A DNA stretch of 64,000 bases from Buttiauxella selenatireducens (GTDB lineage: Bacteria; Pseudomonadota; Gammaproteobacteria; Enterobacterales; Enterobacteriaceae): NCBI RefSeq assembly GCF_031432975.1, contig NZ_CP133838.1, positions 2,666,001 to 2,730,000 of the forward strand. Direction: 5' to 3'. Under the pieces are notes generated by a model that searched no databases, was not told where the DNA came from, and saw only the letters and a list, made by a program, of their open reading frames with translations. The first letter of the stretch is position 1. The number at the start of each line of letters is the position of its first letter. Below, in pieces: positions 25,426 to 34,496 of this stretch. Position numbers and translations under genes: made by a program.

Positions 25426-26662
25426 TCTGCTCAGCCTCTTTGTAGTTGAAAGTGAAGAAGAAGATGGCGGAAATGACTACAGCGGCAATCGCTGGCATCC
25501 ACCAGAACTGCTGCCATTGCAACAAGCCTTCTGCACCCTTCGCCGTCACCGAACGGTTAAACACTGCGCCGCTGATTTGCGAACCTATCAGCATCCCTAA
25601 GCCATAGGTAAACAGCACTAACAGACTTTGTGCTTGCCCCTTCACTTTGTTCCCCGCCACTTTATCGGTGTAGATAAAGCCGATAACGAAGAAGAAGTCG
25701 TAACAAACCCCGTGCAAAATGATGCCGATGTAGATCATCCAACGGGTTTCTTCGGTGATCCCTAGCGCGAACATCGCGTAGCGCAGGAACCACGACAACA
25801 TACCGATCAGCAGCATCATCTTGATGCCAAGACGGCGGAAGAAGAACGGGATCAGCAGCATAAACAGCAGTTCAGACATCTGTCCGAGCGCCATGACGCC
25901 GCTGACGTTTTCAAAGCCAACCGCCGAAATAAACGGTGCGGCATAAGCGTAATAAGCAGCCAGCGGAATGGAGATCAGCGTGGCGCAGATGATAAACACC
26001 ATAAAGTGGCGTTGCTTGAGCAGCGCGAACGCATCCGCACACAACAGGTCACGCATCGACAGCGGTTTGCCACGATCCGGCGCAGGCGTATTCGGTAGCG
26101 TAAAGCTGTAGATCCCCAACACCACGGAGGCAATGGCGGCCAGCGTGAAGATACCAGTGCTGTCTGAAAGCCCGCTGGTGCCGACAATCAGGCCCGCCAC
26201 AATCCAACCGATGGTGCCGAATGCACGCACCACCGGGAATCCTTTTTCACTGTTTGCCAGACTATGGAATGCCACGTTGTTGCTCAGCGCGATGGTAGGC
26301 ATATAGCAGAGCATGTAGGCGAAGATTATCCACAGCAAACCGCTCTGCCCACTTTCGAACATGCCAGGCAGCCACCACAGCAACGCCGCGCCGACCAGGT
26401 GCAGCACGCCGAGCACTTTCTGCGAGGCGAAGAAGCGGTCGACCAACATGCCCAGAACAAACGGCGATAAAATGGACGCAATCGGCCCGGTGGAATACGC
26501 ATCGCCAATTAACGCGCTCAGGCCGTATTTGCCCATCACCACACCGAGGGTGACGTACCAGGCACCCCAGACAAAAAACTCGAGAAACATCATTAACGAC
26601 AGGCGTGGAATCACCCATTTATGGGTGACCACTTGTGCTCCAACAGCCGATTGAGAAGACAT
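25415..26662 (-). CDS. NupG/YegT-type MFS permease
   Basis: A 415-residue, 12-segment transporter of the nucleoside:H+ symporter family, close in length to E. coli NupG (418). Typical N-terminal residues are LSLMMFLEFFVWGAWYVTLG. Some members, such as YegT, sit in sugar gene clusters and probably carry glycosides rather than nucleosides. The ATG at 26662 is chosen because CCGGAGGA lies right before it; the longer ORF runs through an ERIC element and is not credible. It is the first gene of the dehydrogenase operon, divergent from lacI, with two operator-like palindromes 170-210 bases upstream. Confidence 0.88.
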   Translation of the reverse strand: MSSQSAVGAQVVTHKWVIPRLSLMMFLEFFVWGAWYVTLGVVMGKYGLSALIGDAYSTGPIASILSPFVLGMLVDRFFASQKVLGVLHLVGAALLWWLPGMFESGQSGLLWIIFAYMLCYMPTIALSNNVAFHSLANSEKGFPVVRAFGTIGWIVAGLIVGTSGLSDSTGIFTLAAIASVVLGIYSFTLPNTPAPDRGKPLSMRDLLCADAFALLKQRHFMVFIICATLISIPLAAYYAYAAPFISAVGFENVSGVMALGQMSELLFMLLIPFFFRRLGIKMMLLIGMLSWFLRYAMFALGITEETRWMIYIGIILHGVCYDFFFVIGFIYTDKVAGNKVKGQAQSLLVLFTYGLGMLIGSQISGAVFNRSVTAKGAEGLLQWQQFWWMPAIAAVVISAIFFFTFNYKEAEQNGK

Positions 26663-26700
26663 AAATCCTCCGGTACAGAGTTCGCATTTGTTATTGTTGT

Positions 26701-26824
26701 TTAGCCAAAATAATTCGTGGTGCAGGAAGGCGGCAATCGAAGGCATCCCGATGAGCTGACTCAAGTCAGTGATTCGGGTCACTGAGTGCGGCCAACGAAC
26801 CTGCAACGCGAAGTATGATGGGTA
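26701..26824 (+). repeat. ERIC element (full length, diverged)
   Basis: About 124 bp from AGCCAAAATAATTCG to AAGTATGATGGGTA, with the ERIC core around GATGAGCTGACTCAAGTCAG. It lies between the MFS start codon and the operator palindromes, so it would be in the 5' leader of the MFS operon mRNA. Confidence 0.88.
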
Positions 26825-26829
26825 AATTT

Positions 26830-26843
26830 TGTAATCGATTACA
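26830..26843. promoter_or_regulatory. LacI-family operator 1
   Basis: TGTAATCGATTACA is a perfect 14-bp palindrome with the central CG typical of LacI/GalR operators. It lies between the divergent MFS operon and lacI-type gene, six bases from the ERIC end. Confidence 0.8.
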
Positions 26844-26861
26844 TTCGCACTTCATTAAAAA

Positions 26862-26875
26862 TGTAATCGATTTCA
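26862..26875. promoter_or_regulatory. LacI-family operator 2
   Basis: TGTAATCGATTTCA differs from operator 1 at one position. The two centres are 32 bp apart, about three helical turns, which suits two dimers bound on one face of the DNA. Confidence 0.75.
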
Positions 26876-26968
26876 GCGGGGTTACCATCATGCTGATGAA
26901 TTATTTGTTAGTATCTATTCAAATATGGAATGTGGTTCACAATTCAACCGATCGTGCAAAGGATCAAC

Positions 26969-27940
26969 ATGTCGATAGATAAAGTGGCGCGTATTGCGGG
27001 GGTTTCTACGGCGACGGTTTCCCGCGTGCTTAACGGCAACCCAGCCGTGAAACCCGGCACGCGCGACAAAGTGCTGGCGGCGATCAAGGCGTGTGAGTAT
27101 CAACCTAACCTGCTGGCGCGTCAGTTGCGAACCTCACGCAGCCGCATGCTGTTGGTGCTGGTGTCAAATATCACTAATCCCTTCTGCGCCCGCGTCGTGC
27201 GCGGCATTGAAGAAGAAGCGGAAAAGCACGGTTACCACATTCTGTTGTGTAATTCGGAATCCCGCCTGACCCGTGAATCGGCCTATTTGCGTCTGTTGAG
27301 CGGTAAAGTGGTCGACGGTGTTATCACCATGGATGCCATCAGTTGTTTGCCGGGGCTGACGACGTTAATCGGCGACTCGCCGTGGGTACAATGCGGTGAA
27401 GGCGATCCCGGTTATCGCGCCTCGTCGGTCACGATTGATAATTTTAAAGCGGCAGCAGCCGCAGTCGAGCACCTGACCAGCGCGGGTTACAAACGTATCG
27501 CCTTGATTAACGGCGATTTACGTTATCTCTATTCTCAGCAGAGAGAAGCAGGTTATCGCGCGGCCTGCGGTAAAAACTGGCAAGCCGTGGTGTATGCCGA
27601 TGGCCTGGAATATCAGGCGGGAGTGCAAGCGATGGCGGAGCTGTTTACCCTGCCAGAACCGCCTGATGCAGTTTTTGCCATTTCCGATGCGCTGGCGGGC
27701 GGCGCACTGCATTTCGCCCATGAACAGGGCCTGCGCGTACCTGAAGATGTCGCCATCATGGGCTTTGATGGCGTCCCTTTTGGCGCTGTCACCTTCCCTC
27801 CACTCACCACCATCGAACAGCCGATGCATCAACTCGGCGTGCGCAGCGTGCAATTATTACTTGAGCGCATTGATAACCCGGAAGTGGAAACAGTGAATGA
27901 GATTCTGGAGTGGAAGTTGGTCAGTCGGGGATCGGTATAA
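26969..27940 (+). CDS. LacI/GalR-family transcriptional regulator
   Basis: A 323-residue repressor-type regulator. The N-terminal helix-turn-helix and hinge are IDKVARIAGVSTATVSRVLN, and the leucine-lever hinge region is followed by a periplasmic-binding-like sensor domain (MLLVLVSNITNPFCARVVRG, AIMGFDGVPFG, LTTIEQP). The start at 26969 follows AAAGGA at good spacing and puts the HTH at the usual place; an upstream start 13 codons earlier is unlikely. It is divergent from the MFS-oxidoreductase operon and flanked by matching operators, so it probably controls that operon and perhaps itself. The inducer is probably a glycoside or an oxidised sugar. Confidence 0.92.
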   Translation: MSIDKVARIAGVSTATVSRVLNGNPAVKPGTRDKVLAAIKACEYQPNLLARQLRTSRSRMLLVLVSNITNPFCARVVRGIEEEAEKHGYHILLCNSESRLTRESAYLRLLSGKVVDGVITMDAISCLPGLTTLIGDSPWVQCGEGDPGYRASSVTIDNFKAAAAAVEHLTSAGYKRIALINGDLRYLYSQQREAGYRAACGKNWQAVVYADGLEYQAGVQAMAELFTLPEPPDAVFAISDALAGGALHFAHEQGLRVPEDVAIMGFDGVPFGAVTFPPLTTIEQPMHQLGVRSVQLLLERIDNPEVETVNEILEWKLVSRGSV

Positions 27941-28063
27941 CGGAGATCAACGTTGCAAGATAAACGCGATGAATAAATTAACGCTTCTATAATAAATAGG
28001 ATTGCGATTACCTTTATCTTATTGAGTATTCAGCATCTTGTTGAATGAGGGTATGAGAAGAAC

Positions 28064-29017
28064 ATGACGGTACAGGTTGCGCGCCCTTTTATTTTGTTCG
28101 TTGCGTTAATGCAGGCCAGTTCGGCGTGTTTCGCCGCTGCGGCCATTAACCCCAAAAAACACGCCGATTCGGTGCTCGCGCTAATGAGTTACACCGTCTG
28201 GCCTGACATCACCGCCAGCGACCTGAATATTGGGAGTGGAGGTGGCGAGAAGCAAGCCCTTTCCATTACCCAATTCGGCGGCGGCGCGACCGTAAGCAAA
28301 GAAGTCCCGATCTACCTTGAAGGAACGATGGGTTACAGCCGTTATGACCCGCAATTTGTTCTGTCTGACGGTACTGAAACTCGCAAAATACCGACTAAAT
28401 GGAACAGTCTTACCGCCACCGGAGGGATTGGCTGGGATTTCAGTCTCTATACCGATAAATGGGGGGGCAATCTGGTATTGCGTCCCATCGCCAATTTTAT
28501 GCTGGGTACTATGGCCAGTGATTTACGTATTGGTAGCTATGTCTTCAAAAGGCGCACCAACGCAGATTTCGATTTTCTCAATGGCGGGCGACTCAATGCG
28601 TATGGGCTAGGCGGTTCGCTGATGCTCGATTATGAATTGTTTTCAAAGCCACAGGATATCGATGTTGAGTTGCGCTATTCCAATATGACCCTGCAAAGTT
28701 TCAGTGGCACTTCAGAAGCCGTCCAGGGCGAGGCCAACTCGCAAAATTTGGGACTGTACCTGCGTCGCCGCGCGCCTATTTCCGACTGGGAGCTGCTCAA
28801 TAAACCGCTGCGTTATGTGATGGAAGGTGCTCATACAGAATATCTCGGTGAACAGCGCGGCCAACTCGGGTTTAACAGTCTGTCGTCCGTTGGGTTAGGG
28901 TTAGAACTCGACAGCAGTGATTATGATGTGTTCATCACCCGCACGCGGCTCGTTGCCCGTTATATGTTCGGCAATAACACCAACGGTTACGGCGTAGGCC
29001 TGGCAATGAGTTTTTAA
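28064..29017 (+). CDS. outer-membrane beta-barrel protein (solitary autotransporter-barrel-like)
   Basis: A 317-residue exported protein with a signal peptide ending around ASSACFAAAA. Long alternating beta-strand patterns follow, and the C-terminus ends GVGLAMSF; a terminal Phe is the usual barrel-assembly signal. The size and pattern suit a 12-strand barrel of the solitary autotransporter type with no passenger domain, but I assign that family only tentatively. It follows lacI by 123 bases on the same strand, with TATAAT at 27988-27993 in between, so it may have its own promoter. A role in uptake for the nearby sugar cluster is possible but not shown. Confidence 0.7.
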   Translation: MTVQVARPFILFVALMQASSACFAAAAINPKKHADSVLALMSYTVWPDITASDLNIGSGGGEKQALSITQFGGGATVSKEVPIYLEGTMGYSRYDPQFVLSDGTETRKIPTKWNSLTATGGIGWDFSLYTDKWGGNLVLRPIANFMLGTMASDLRIGSYVFKRRTNADFDFLNGGRLNAYGLGGSLMLDYELFSKPQDIDVELRYSNMTLQSFSGTSEAVQGEANSQNLGLYLRRRAPISDWELLNKPLRYVMEGAHTEYLGEQRGQLGFNSLSSVGLGLELDSSDYDVFITRTRLVARYMFGNNTNGYGVGLAMSF

Positions 29018-29027
29018 GTTCTGGGAA

Positions 29028-29054
29028 GGTGGATGTCGCTTACGCTCATCCACC
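29028..29054. repeat. REP-like palindrome GGTGGATG/CATCCACC
   Basis: GGTGGATG and CATCCACC flank TCGCTTACGCT, forming an 8-bp stem between convergent genes. A second copy is at 32161-32189. Probably a short REP-type repeat that also serves as an mRNA 3' end. Confidence 0.75.
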
Positions 29055-29065
29055 CTGAACATCCG

Positions 29066-30424
29066 CTACTTCAACGCTTCCGGCAACTTAATCACCCACA
29101 GCTCGTTTTGCGATTCGGGTTTCTCCAGTGGTTTTAAGGCGATTTTAGTCGCGACTTCTTTACCGTCACGCGTCAAATGACCTTTGCCATCCACTTCATA
29201 ATCGTCGGCTTTTGTATCCCCGGCATCCGGGTTTTCTAGCACCGCTTGCAGGCCGAAGTCGTTGTCATTAATGATGGCGATCGTTTGGTTATCAATCAGT
29301 GTCATACCTTCGGCTTTCTCTTGCTGCCAGCCGAGTTTGCGCAGATCAACAATCTCTTTTTTCTCTGCCAGTTTGATGCCGCGCGCCGCCAATTGCGCCG
29401 CGTCATCAAATTCAGGCGCTTTTTCTTTATCGAAGGCACTCAGGTCACTTGCCTGGCGAAGATCGACCACATAAACCAGATTACGCATCACTTTATTTTT
29501 ATCGCCGCCCTGTTCGATGATCAGCAGGCGGTTATCGTCCAGCGCAACAATGTCACCAATTTTGGCGTCTTTGGCCTTCTTGTAGGCATCGACATCAATC
29601 GGGTAGCCATACATCTCGGTTTTACCCGTTTGCGGGTTGAAGCTCACCAGGCGAGTAAACTGCGCACTGTTTTTACTTTTACCGTCGATATCCAGCGTGC
29701 TTTGTACCGCCGCAATAATGCGCCCATCCGGCATCCGCGTAATACCTTCAAAACCCCGGTTGGCCTGGCGCCATTTGAGAATGTTCGGCAAACCGCCCGC
29801 AACACCCTGCTCGCCTTGTTCTGCCTGCGGGCCGTACTTTTTGAGGATTTTCCCGTTGCGGTCGATATTGATGATGAATGGGCCGTATTCATCGCACAGC
29901 CAGTAGCCGCCGTTGCCGTCTGGCGTAATACCTTCGGTGTCCAGCCCGCGTTTGTCGCCTGATAATTGCTGCAAGGTATCGCTCAACGCGATTTCATTCG
30001 TCGCGCCAATCAACCCTTCTGGCAGAGGCAAACCGCTGATAGGGCCGTTTTCGTCATGCAGCGCGTGGGCTTCTGTGGCCAGTGCTTTGCCATCGGCCAC
30101 ACGCAGGGTCATCATCAATGGGACATATTTCGGGTTGGCAAAAATTTTCGACTCTTTTTTGCCTGATTTTGGCGAATCCGCATTCGGGCCGCGATCGGTC
30201 ACGGTGGCGAAAACCAGCGTTTCCCCTTCTTTACCCACAAACTGTAAGCCTGATCCCACACCAACCGGCAATCCATCCGGGAAATTCGCGGCATAGGCCC
30301 CCTGATATTCAACATGGTCACCCTGCGGGAATGTGACAACGTAACGGTCAACGTGTGGCTCCGCTGCCTGACTAGCCAGAGGTAACAAAGCGGTCAGTAA
30401 TAACGCAAAAGGTTTTAATTTCAT
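29066..30424 (-). CDS. exported phytase-like/esterase-like beta-propeller protein
   Basis: A 452-residue protein with a signal peptide (MKLKPFALLLTALLPLASQA) and a phytase-like propeller domain. Segments such as GLDTEGITPDGNGGYWLCDE, NRGFEGITRMPDGR and EKAEGMTLIDNQTIAIINDN are typical of the family often named esterase-like activity of phytase. It should act in the periplasm, perhaps on phosphate esters, but no substrate is known. The ATG at 30424 puts the signal peptide at the N-terminus; the longer ORF adds 22 residues with no signal character. It is divergent from the chemoreceptor gene. Confidence 0.85.
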   Translation of the reverse strand: MKLKPFALLLTALLPLASQAAEPHVDRYVVTFPQGDHVEYQGAYAANFPDGLPVGVGSGLQFVGKEGETLVFATVTDRGPNADSPKSGKKESKIFANPKYVPLMMTLRVADGKALATEAHALHDENGPISGLPLPEGLIGATNEIALSDTLQQLSGDKRGLDTEGITPDGNGGYWLCDEYGPFIINIDRNGKILKKYGPQAEQGEQGVAGGLPNILKWRQANRGFEGITRMPDGRIIAAVQSTLDIDGKSKNSAQFTRLVSFNPQTGKTEMYGYPIDVDAYKKAKDAKIGDIVALDDNRLLIIEQGGDKNKVMRNLVYVVDLRQASDLSAFDKEKAPEFDDAAQLAARGIKLAEKKEIVDLRKLGWQQEKAEGMTLIDNQTIAIINDNDFGLQAVLENPDAGDTKADDYEVDGKGHLTRDGKEVATKIALKPLEKPESQNELWVIKLPEALK

Positions 30425-30527
30425 GATGTTCGCATCCGTCGTATTGATCACCCATTTTGGTAAACGAGGTATAAAGCAACGATATGACACAATTATGACT
30501 ATTTTCTGATGTGATTATTTGTATGGC

Positions 30528-30554
30528 TAAACATCCCGCCCGCCTTGCCGATAA
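30528..30554 (+). promoter_or_regulatory. sigma-28 (FliA) promoter of the chemoreceptor gene
   Basis: TAAACATC, then exactly 11 bases, then GCCGATAA. The -10 GCCGATAA is a perfect FliA consensus, and the -35 keeps TAAA. It lies about 55 bases before the chemoreceptor ATG at 30610. Confidence 0.88.
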
Positions 30555-30609
30555 CCCTTTTGTACTGGCTGAAACGAGTCAGATCTTTTTTTTAACACAA
30601 GGGTATCGT

Positions 30610-32148
30610 ATGTCAGTCAGACGTTTTTCGATTCTGGTTTTCAGCACATTGCTGATTATTTTCCTGGTCAGCACCGCATCAAACATCTGGTCATTAACCC
30701 GCAGCAATCAATCTCTGGATAACGTCAACCGTGAGATCAACGTGGTGTTATCGGTGATCGACCCGATTAACCACAGTCGCACCATGCGTGTTCGCGCAAT
30801 AGAGGCGTTAGAGGAGCGTGAGCAAGGGTTGAACGAACAAGGACAACAGGCGCTGGAAGGCGCGCAGGTCGTGCTGGGTAAGGCTAACTCTGCGTTTCAG
30901 GCTTACCTTGATGCACCGAAACAACCGGGCGAACAGGCGCTGAGCGATGCGTATCAGAGTGCGTTTGTGAACTATCGTGAACAAGGTTTGCAACCTTTGC
31001 TGGATGCCGTCAAATCCAACGATGTCACGCGTGCTCGCACGCTGATGACATCCACCCTGCCACAACTGGATCGGGCGTTTGAGATAACGCTGGATAAGCT
31101 GCTGACGTTTCGTCAGCAACACGCGCAGCAACTGAACCAGGATGCGCAAGACAGCTTCAAACAAAGCCTGATGAGCATCGCGATTTTTGCGCTGATCTTC
31201 GCCGTCATTCTTGGCGCAGTTTACTGGCTGCTGAAAAAACGGGTGCTGAACGAGCTGGATAAAGCGAAATCCCATTGCACGGAAATCGCCAACGGCTTGC
31301 TGCATACACCGATTGTCGCCACCGCCAAAGATGAAATTGGCGCGATGATGCGCGAGCTTGAGCAAATGCGTGTTTCTCTGGCCAATATTATCGGCCAGGT
31401 GCGCGAGTCGAGCCAGACCGTAGCTTACGCTTCTGAAGAGATCGCCGCCGGGAACACCGATCTCTCCGCCCGTACCGAAGAACAGGCATCATCGTTGGGC
31501 GAAACCGCCGCCAGTATGGAACAGCTTACTGTTACGGTAAAACTGACTTCTGACCACTCTCACCAGGCAAATAAACTGGCGAGCGGCATGTTAGTTGCGG
31601 CCAATGACGGTAATGAAATCGTCAGTGAAGTTATTGATTCAATGCGTAATATTGAATCGAGCTCCAGCAAGATCGATAACATCATTAGCATCATCGAAGA
31701 CATCGCTTTCCAGACCAATATTCTGGCGTTGAATGCGGCGGTAGAAGCCGCACGTGCTGGCGAACAAGGGCGTGGATTTGCCGTCGTCGCAAGCGAAGTG
31801 CGCAATCTGGCGCAACGTTCGTCGGTGGCCGCGAAGGAGATCAAAGAGTTGATTGAGCTTTCTGGCGAGCAGGTCAACATTGGCAGCAATCTGGTTAACC
31901 GCGCGGGCGAAAGCATGCAGCGTATTTCGAATGCGATTAAGCAAGTGACCAGTTTGATGGAAGAGATTGCGGTGTCTACCGGTGAGCAAAGCCGTGGTAT
32001 CGAGCAAATCAACCAGGCCGTGGTGCAAATGGATGTGGTGACACAGCAGAACGCCGCGTTGGTAGAACAAGCTTCCGCGGCGGCCATGTCGCTCAAAGAG
32101 CAGTCACAGGCGCTTAATGAAACCGTGGCGGTGTTTAAGCTCGCGTAA
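30610..32148 (+). CDS. methyl-accepting chemotaxis protein
   Basis: A 512-residue transmembrane receptor that controls the CheA kinase. It has a first membrane segment near residues 9-31, a periplasmic four-helix-bundle ligand domain (about 35-190), a second segment near 190-212, HAMP, and the signalling hairpin whose tip reads [20 protein letters not shown]. The C-terminus ends AVFKLA and lacks the NWETF tether for CheR/CheB, so it is a low-abundance type that would need help in methylation. The start at 30610 is set by the sigma-28 promoter, which lies downstream of the earlier possible starts. Confidence 0.93.
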   Translation: MSVRRFSILVFSTLLIIFLVSTASNIWSLTRSNQSLDNVNREINVVLSVIDPINHSRTMRVRAIEALEEREQGLNEQGQQALEGAQVVLGKANSAFQAYLDAPKQPGEQALSDAYQSAFVNYREQGLQPLLDAVKSNDVTRARTLMTSTLPQLDRAFEITLDKLLTFRQQHAQQLNQDAQDSFKQSLMSIAIFALIFAVILGAVYWLLKKRVLNELDKAKSHCTEIANGLLHTPIVATAKDEIGAMMRELEQMRVSLANIIGQVRESSQTVAYASEEIAAGNTDLSARTEEQASSLGETAASMEQLTVTVKLTSDHSHQANKLASGMLVAANDGNEIVSEVIDSMRNIESSSSKIDNIISIIEDIAFQTNILALNAAVEAARAGEQGRGFAVVASEVRNLAQRSSVAAKEIKELIELSGEQVNIGSNLVNRAGESMQRISNAIKQVTSLMEEIAVSTGEQSRGIEQINQAVVQMDVVTQQNAALVEQASAAAMSLKEQSQALNETVAVFKLA

Positions 32149-32160
32149 AATCGAACACAA

Positions 32161-32189
32161 GGGTGGATGTCGCTGACGATCATCCACCC
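32161..32189. repeat. REP-like palindrome GGGTGGATG/CATCCACCC
   Basis: A 9-bp stem, GGGTGGATG with CATCCACCC, between two convergent genes. It is nearly the same sequence as 29028-29054. A likely transcript end for the chemoreceptor gene. Confidence 0.75.
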
Positions 32190-32201
32190 TGTATCCCCTC
32201 T

Positions 32202-33314
32202 TTACCAGACTTTCGCCGCCAGCTCCGTCACCAGACGCACTTTGTCCCATTGCTGTTCCGGTGTCAGGCTATTGCCCTCTTCTGTTGAAGCAAAACCACA
32301 CTGTGGGCTCAGGCAGATTTGGTTGATATCGACAAATTTCGCGGCTTCTTGAATGCGCGCCTGAATCAGCTGCGGATTTTCCAGTTCGCCATTTTTAGTG
32401 GTGATCAGGCCTAAAACCACCTGCTGATGGCCCGGACGCACAAAGCGCAAGGGTGCAAAATCACCGGAGCGATCGTTGTCATATTCAAGGAAAAAGGCAT
32501 CGACGTTGACCGTACCAAACAGCACTTCAGCCACCGGCTCATATCCCCCTTCTGAAATCCACGTCGAGCGGAAATTGCCGCGGCAAACATGCAGGCCGAC
32601 TTTCAAATCATCCGGTTTGCCTTCCAGCGCTTTATTCAGCACTTGCGCATAGATTTGTGCGAGTTGGTCCGGGTCATCACCACGTTCGCGGATCTCTTTA
32701 CGCTGGGCGTCCGAACATAAATAGGCCCACACGGTGTCATCAAGTTGCAGATAACGGCAGCCCGCTGCGTAAAACGCCTGAATCGCATCGCGCCAGGTGG
32801 TAGCGAGATCGTCAAAATACGCCTTTAAATCAGGATATACCGTACTGTCGATAGCATTACGGCCACCACGGAAGTGCAACACACTCGGGCTAGGAATGGT
32901 CATTTTCGGCACGGCGTTGCCGCTGATACTTTTCAGATAGCGGAAATCGTCCAGCATAGGGTGTTCACCAAAACCCAGTTTGCCCACAACCCGTACGCTA
33001 TGCGCTTTGGTTTGCACACCGTTGAATTGAATGCCCTGTTCTGACTCGTAGCGTTCCACCCCTTGCAGACCATCAAAAAAGTCAAAATGCCACCAGGCAC
33101 GGCGAAACTCGCCATCCGTCACCACGTGCAGGCCGCAAGCGCATTGTTGTTCAACCGATGCGCGGATGGCGTCATCTTCTACTTTTCGCAACTGAACGGC
33201 GTCTATTTCACCCGAGGCAAATGCCTGGCGGGCATTTTTAATGGTGGCAGGACGTAAAAAACTACCGACGATGTCGGCACGGAATGGCGCGCGATGGGAT
33301 AAAGACTGTGGCAT
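32202..33314 (-). CDS. cobalamin-independent methionine synthase-like protein (MetE C-domain, YxjG-like)
   Basis: A 370-residue single-domain relative of the MetE catalytic half. Likely zinc ligands are His and Cys in GLHVCRGN and the Cys in LSPQCGF. Other family features are VVTDGEFRRAWWHFDF and LQLDDTVWAYLC. Such stand-alone proteins (YxjG/YxjH type) may methylate homocysteine or a related thiol using a donor other than the long folates of MetE; the true donor is not known here. GGAG precedes the ATG. It is divergent from yneE. Confidence 0.87.
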   Translation of the reverse strand: MPQSLSHRAPFRADIVGSFLRPATIKNARQAFASGEIDAVQLRKVEDDAIRASVEQQCACGLHVVTDGEFRRAWWHFDFFDGLQGVERYESEQGIQFNGVQTKAHSVRVVGKLGFGEHPMLDDFRYLKSISGNAVPKMTIPSPSVLHFRGGRNAIDSTVYPDLKAYFDDLATTWRDAIQAFYAAGCRYLQLDDTVWAYLCSDAQRKEIRERGDDPDQLAQIYAQVLNKALEGKPDDLKVGLHVCRGNFRSTWISEGGYEPVAEVLFGTVNVDAFFLEYDNDRSGDFAPLRFVRPGHQQVVLGLITTKNGELENPQLIQARIQEAAKFVDINQICLSPQCGFASTEEGNSLTPEQQWDKVRLVTELAAKVW

Positions 33315-33555
33315 GTGATTTCTCCGCTGGCCCGGCTAACTGATTTAGCGAGGTGATAATTCATTATTTGAATATTTAGCCGTCTGGATGGCTATTATGT
33401 GAAGTGGAGAATGGCAGATGCAGTGCATGTGGGCAAACGACGTTCTTTCATGACTATTGAAAATAATTCATGTTGTTAAGACAATGTGAAGTGTAAGTTG
33501 ATCTACGTCACAGTTTGCCGTTAAATATGCTGTCCTGTTTTTGAGCCTCCCAATT

Positions 33556-34473
33556 ATGATTGTTCGTCCGCAGCAACACTGGTTAATCCGCTTATTTGTC
33601 TGGCATGGTTCGGTTCTACAAAAAATCTATTCACGCCTGCTGTTGAATGTCGCGCTCTCGATTAGCGTGATTTTCTTTCTACCGTGGTATGAAACGCTCG
33701 GCATAAAACTCACCATCGCCCCCTTCAGTATTCTTGGTGTCGCAATAGCGATATTTTTGGGTTTCAGAAACAGCGTCTGCTACGCCCGTTTTAACGAGGC
33801 CCGTACGCTGTGGGGGCAACTGGCGATCACGCAGCGTTCGTTATTACGCGAGACAAAAAGTCTGCTGGGCAGCAATGAAAGCCAGATAACGGCTTTTGTG
33901 AGTTTGCAGATTGCGTTTTGCCATGCGCTACGCCTGACATTACGAAAGCGCCCGGTAGATGAGACGCTGAAGAAATACCTGTCCAGCGATGACTTACAGT
34001 GGGTGAGTCAAAGCCATGGACCATGCAATCGTATATTGCTGCTGATGGGGGACTGGTTAGCCGATAAGCGCAAACAGGGCCTGATTTCCGACGTCGTGTG
34101 GAGCAGCCTGAATCATCATCTTAACGATCTTTCGACGGTTGCCGGAGGCTGTGAGCGCATTGCCGGTACGCCAATACCGTTCGCCTACACGCTTATTCTG
34201 CATCGTACCGTCTATCTGTTTTGTATCATGCTGCCCTTTGCGCTGGTGACCGACCTGCACTACATGACGCCATTCTTGTCGGTGTTTATTTCGTATACCT
34301 TTATTTCGCTCGACACTCTGGCAGAAGAGCTGGAGGAGCCGTTTGGCACAGAAGACAATGACCTGCCGCTGGATGCCATTTGCAACACCATTGAGCGGGA
34401 TTTACACGATATGGATGAGAGCGAGCAATTACCCGAGAAGTTGCGCCCGAACCGCCATTATAAACTCAGTTAA
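33556..34473 (+). CDS. yneE: YneE, bestrophin-family channel
   Basis: A 305-residue inner-membrane protein closely matching E. coli YneE and the Klebsiella bestrophin homologue, a pentameric ion channel. It begins MIVRPQQHWLIRLFVWHGSV. Membrane regions lie near 25-75 and 205-245 (LILHRTVYLFCIMLPFALVT), followed by LAEELEEPFGTEDNDLPLD. The ATG at 33556 gives the E. coli N-terminus; the earlier TTG is not needed. In E. coli yneE lies next to tam, whereas here an insertion of about 5 kb separates them. The AUG has only a weak ribosome-binding site. Confidence 0.93.
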   Translation: MIVRPQQHWLIRLFVWHGSVLQKIYSRLLLNVALSISVIFFLPWYETLGIKLTIAPFSILGVAIAIFLGFRNSVCYARFNEARTLWGQLAITQRSLLRETKSLLGSNESQITAFVSLQIAFCHALRLTLRKRPVDETLKKYLSSDDLQWVSQSHGPCNRILLLMGDWLADKRKQGLISDVVWSSLNHHLNDLSTVAGGCERIAGTPIPFAYTLILHRTVYLFCIMLPFALVTDLHYMTPFLSVFISYTFISLDTLAEELEEPFGTEDNDLPLDAICNTIERDLHDMDESEQLPEKLRPNRHYKLS

Positions 34474-34496
34474 CGGGCGCAGTTTTATTGTGCGTT

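Noticed and set aside
26663-26806. Extended N-terminus of the MFS permease
   Set aside because: It would be encoded by the ERIC element; a strong ribosome-binding site supports 26662.
30511-30609. N-terminal extension of the chemoreceptor from earlier start codons
   Set aside because: The sigma-28 promoter lies inside this stretch, so those codons would not be in the mRNA.
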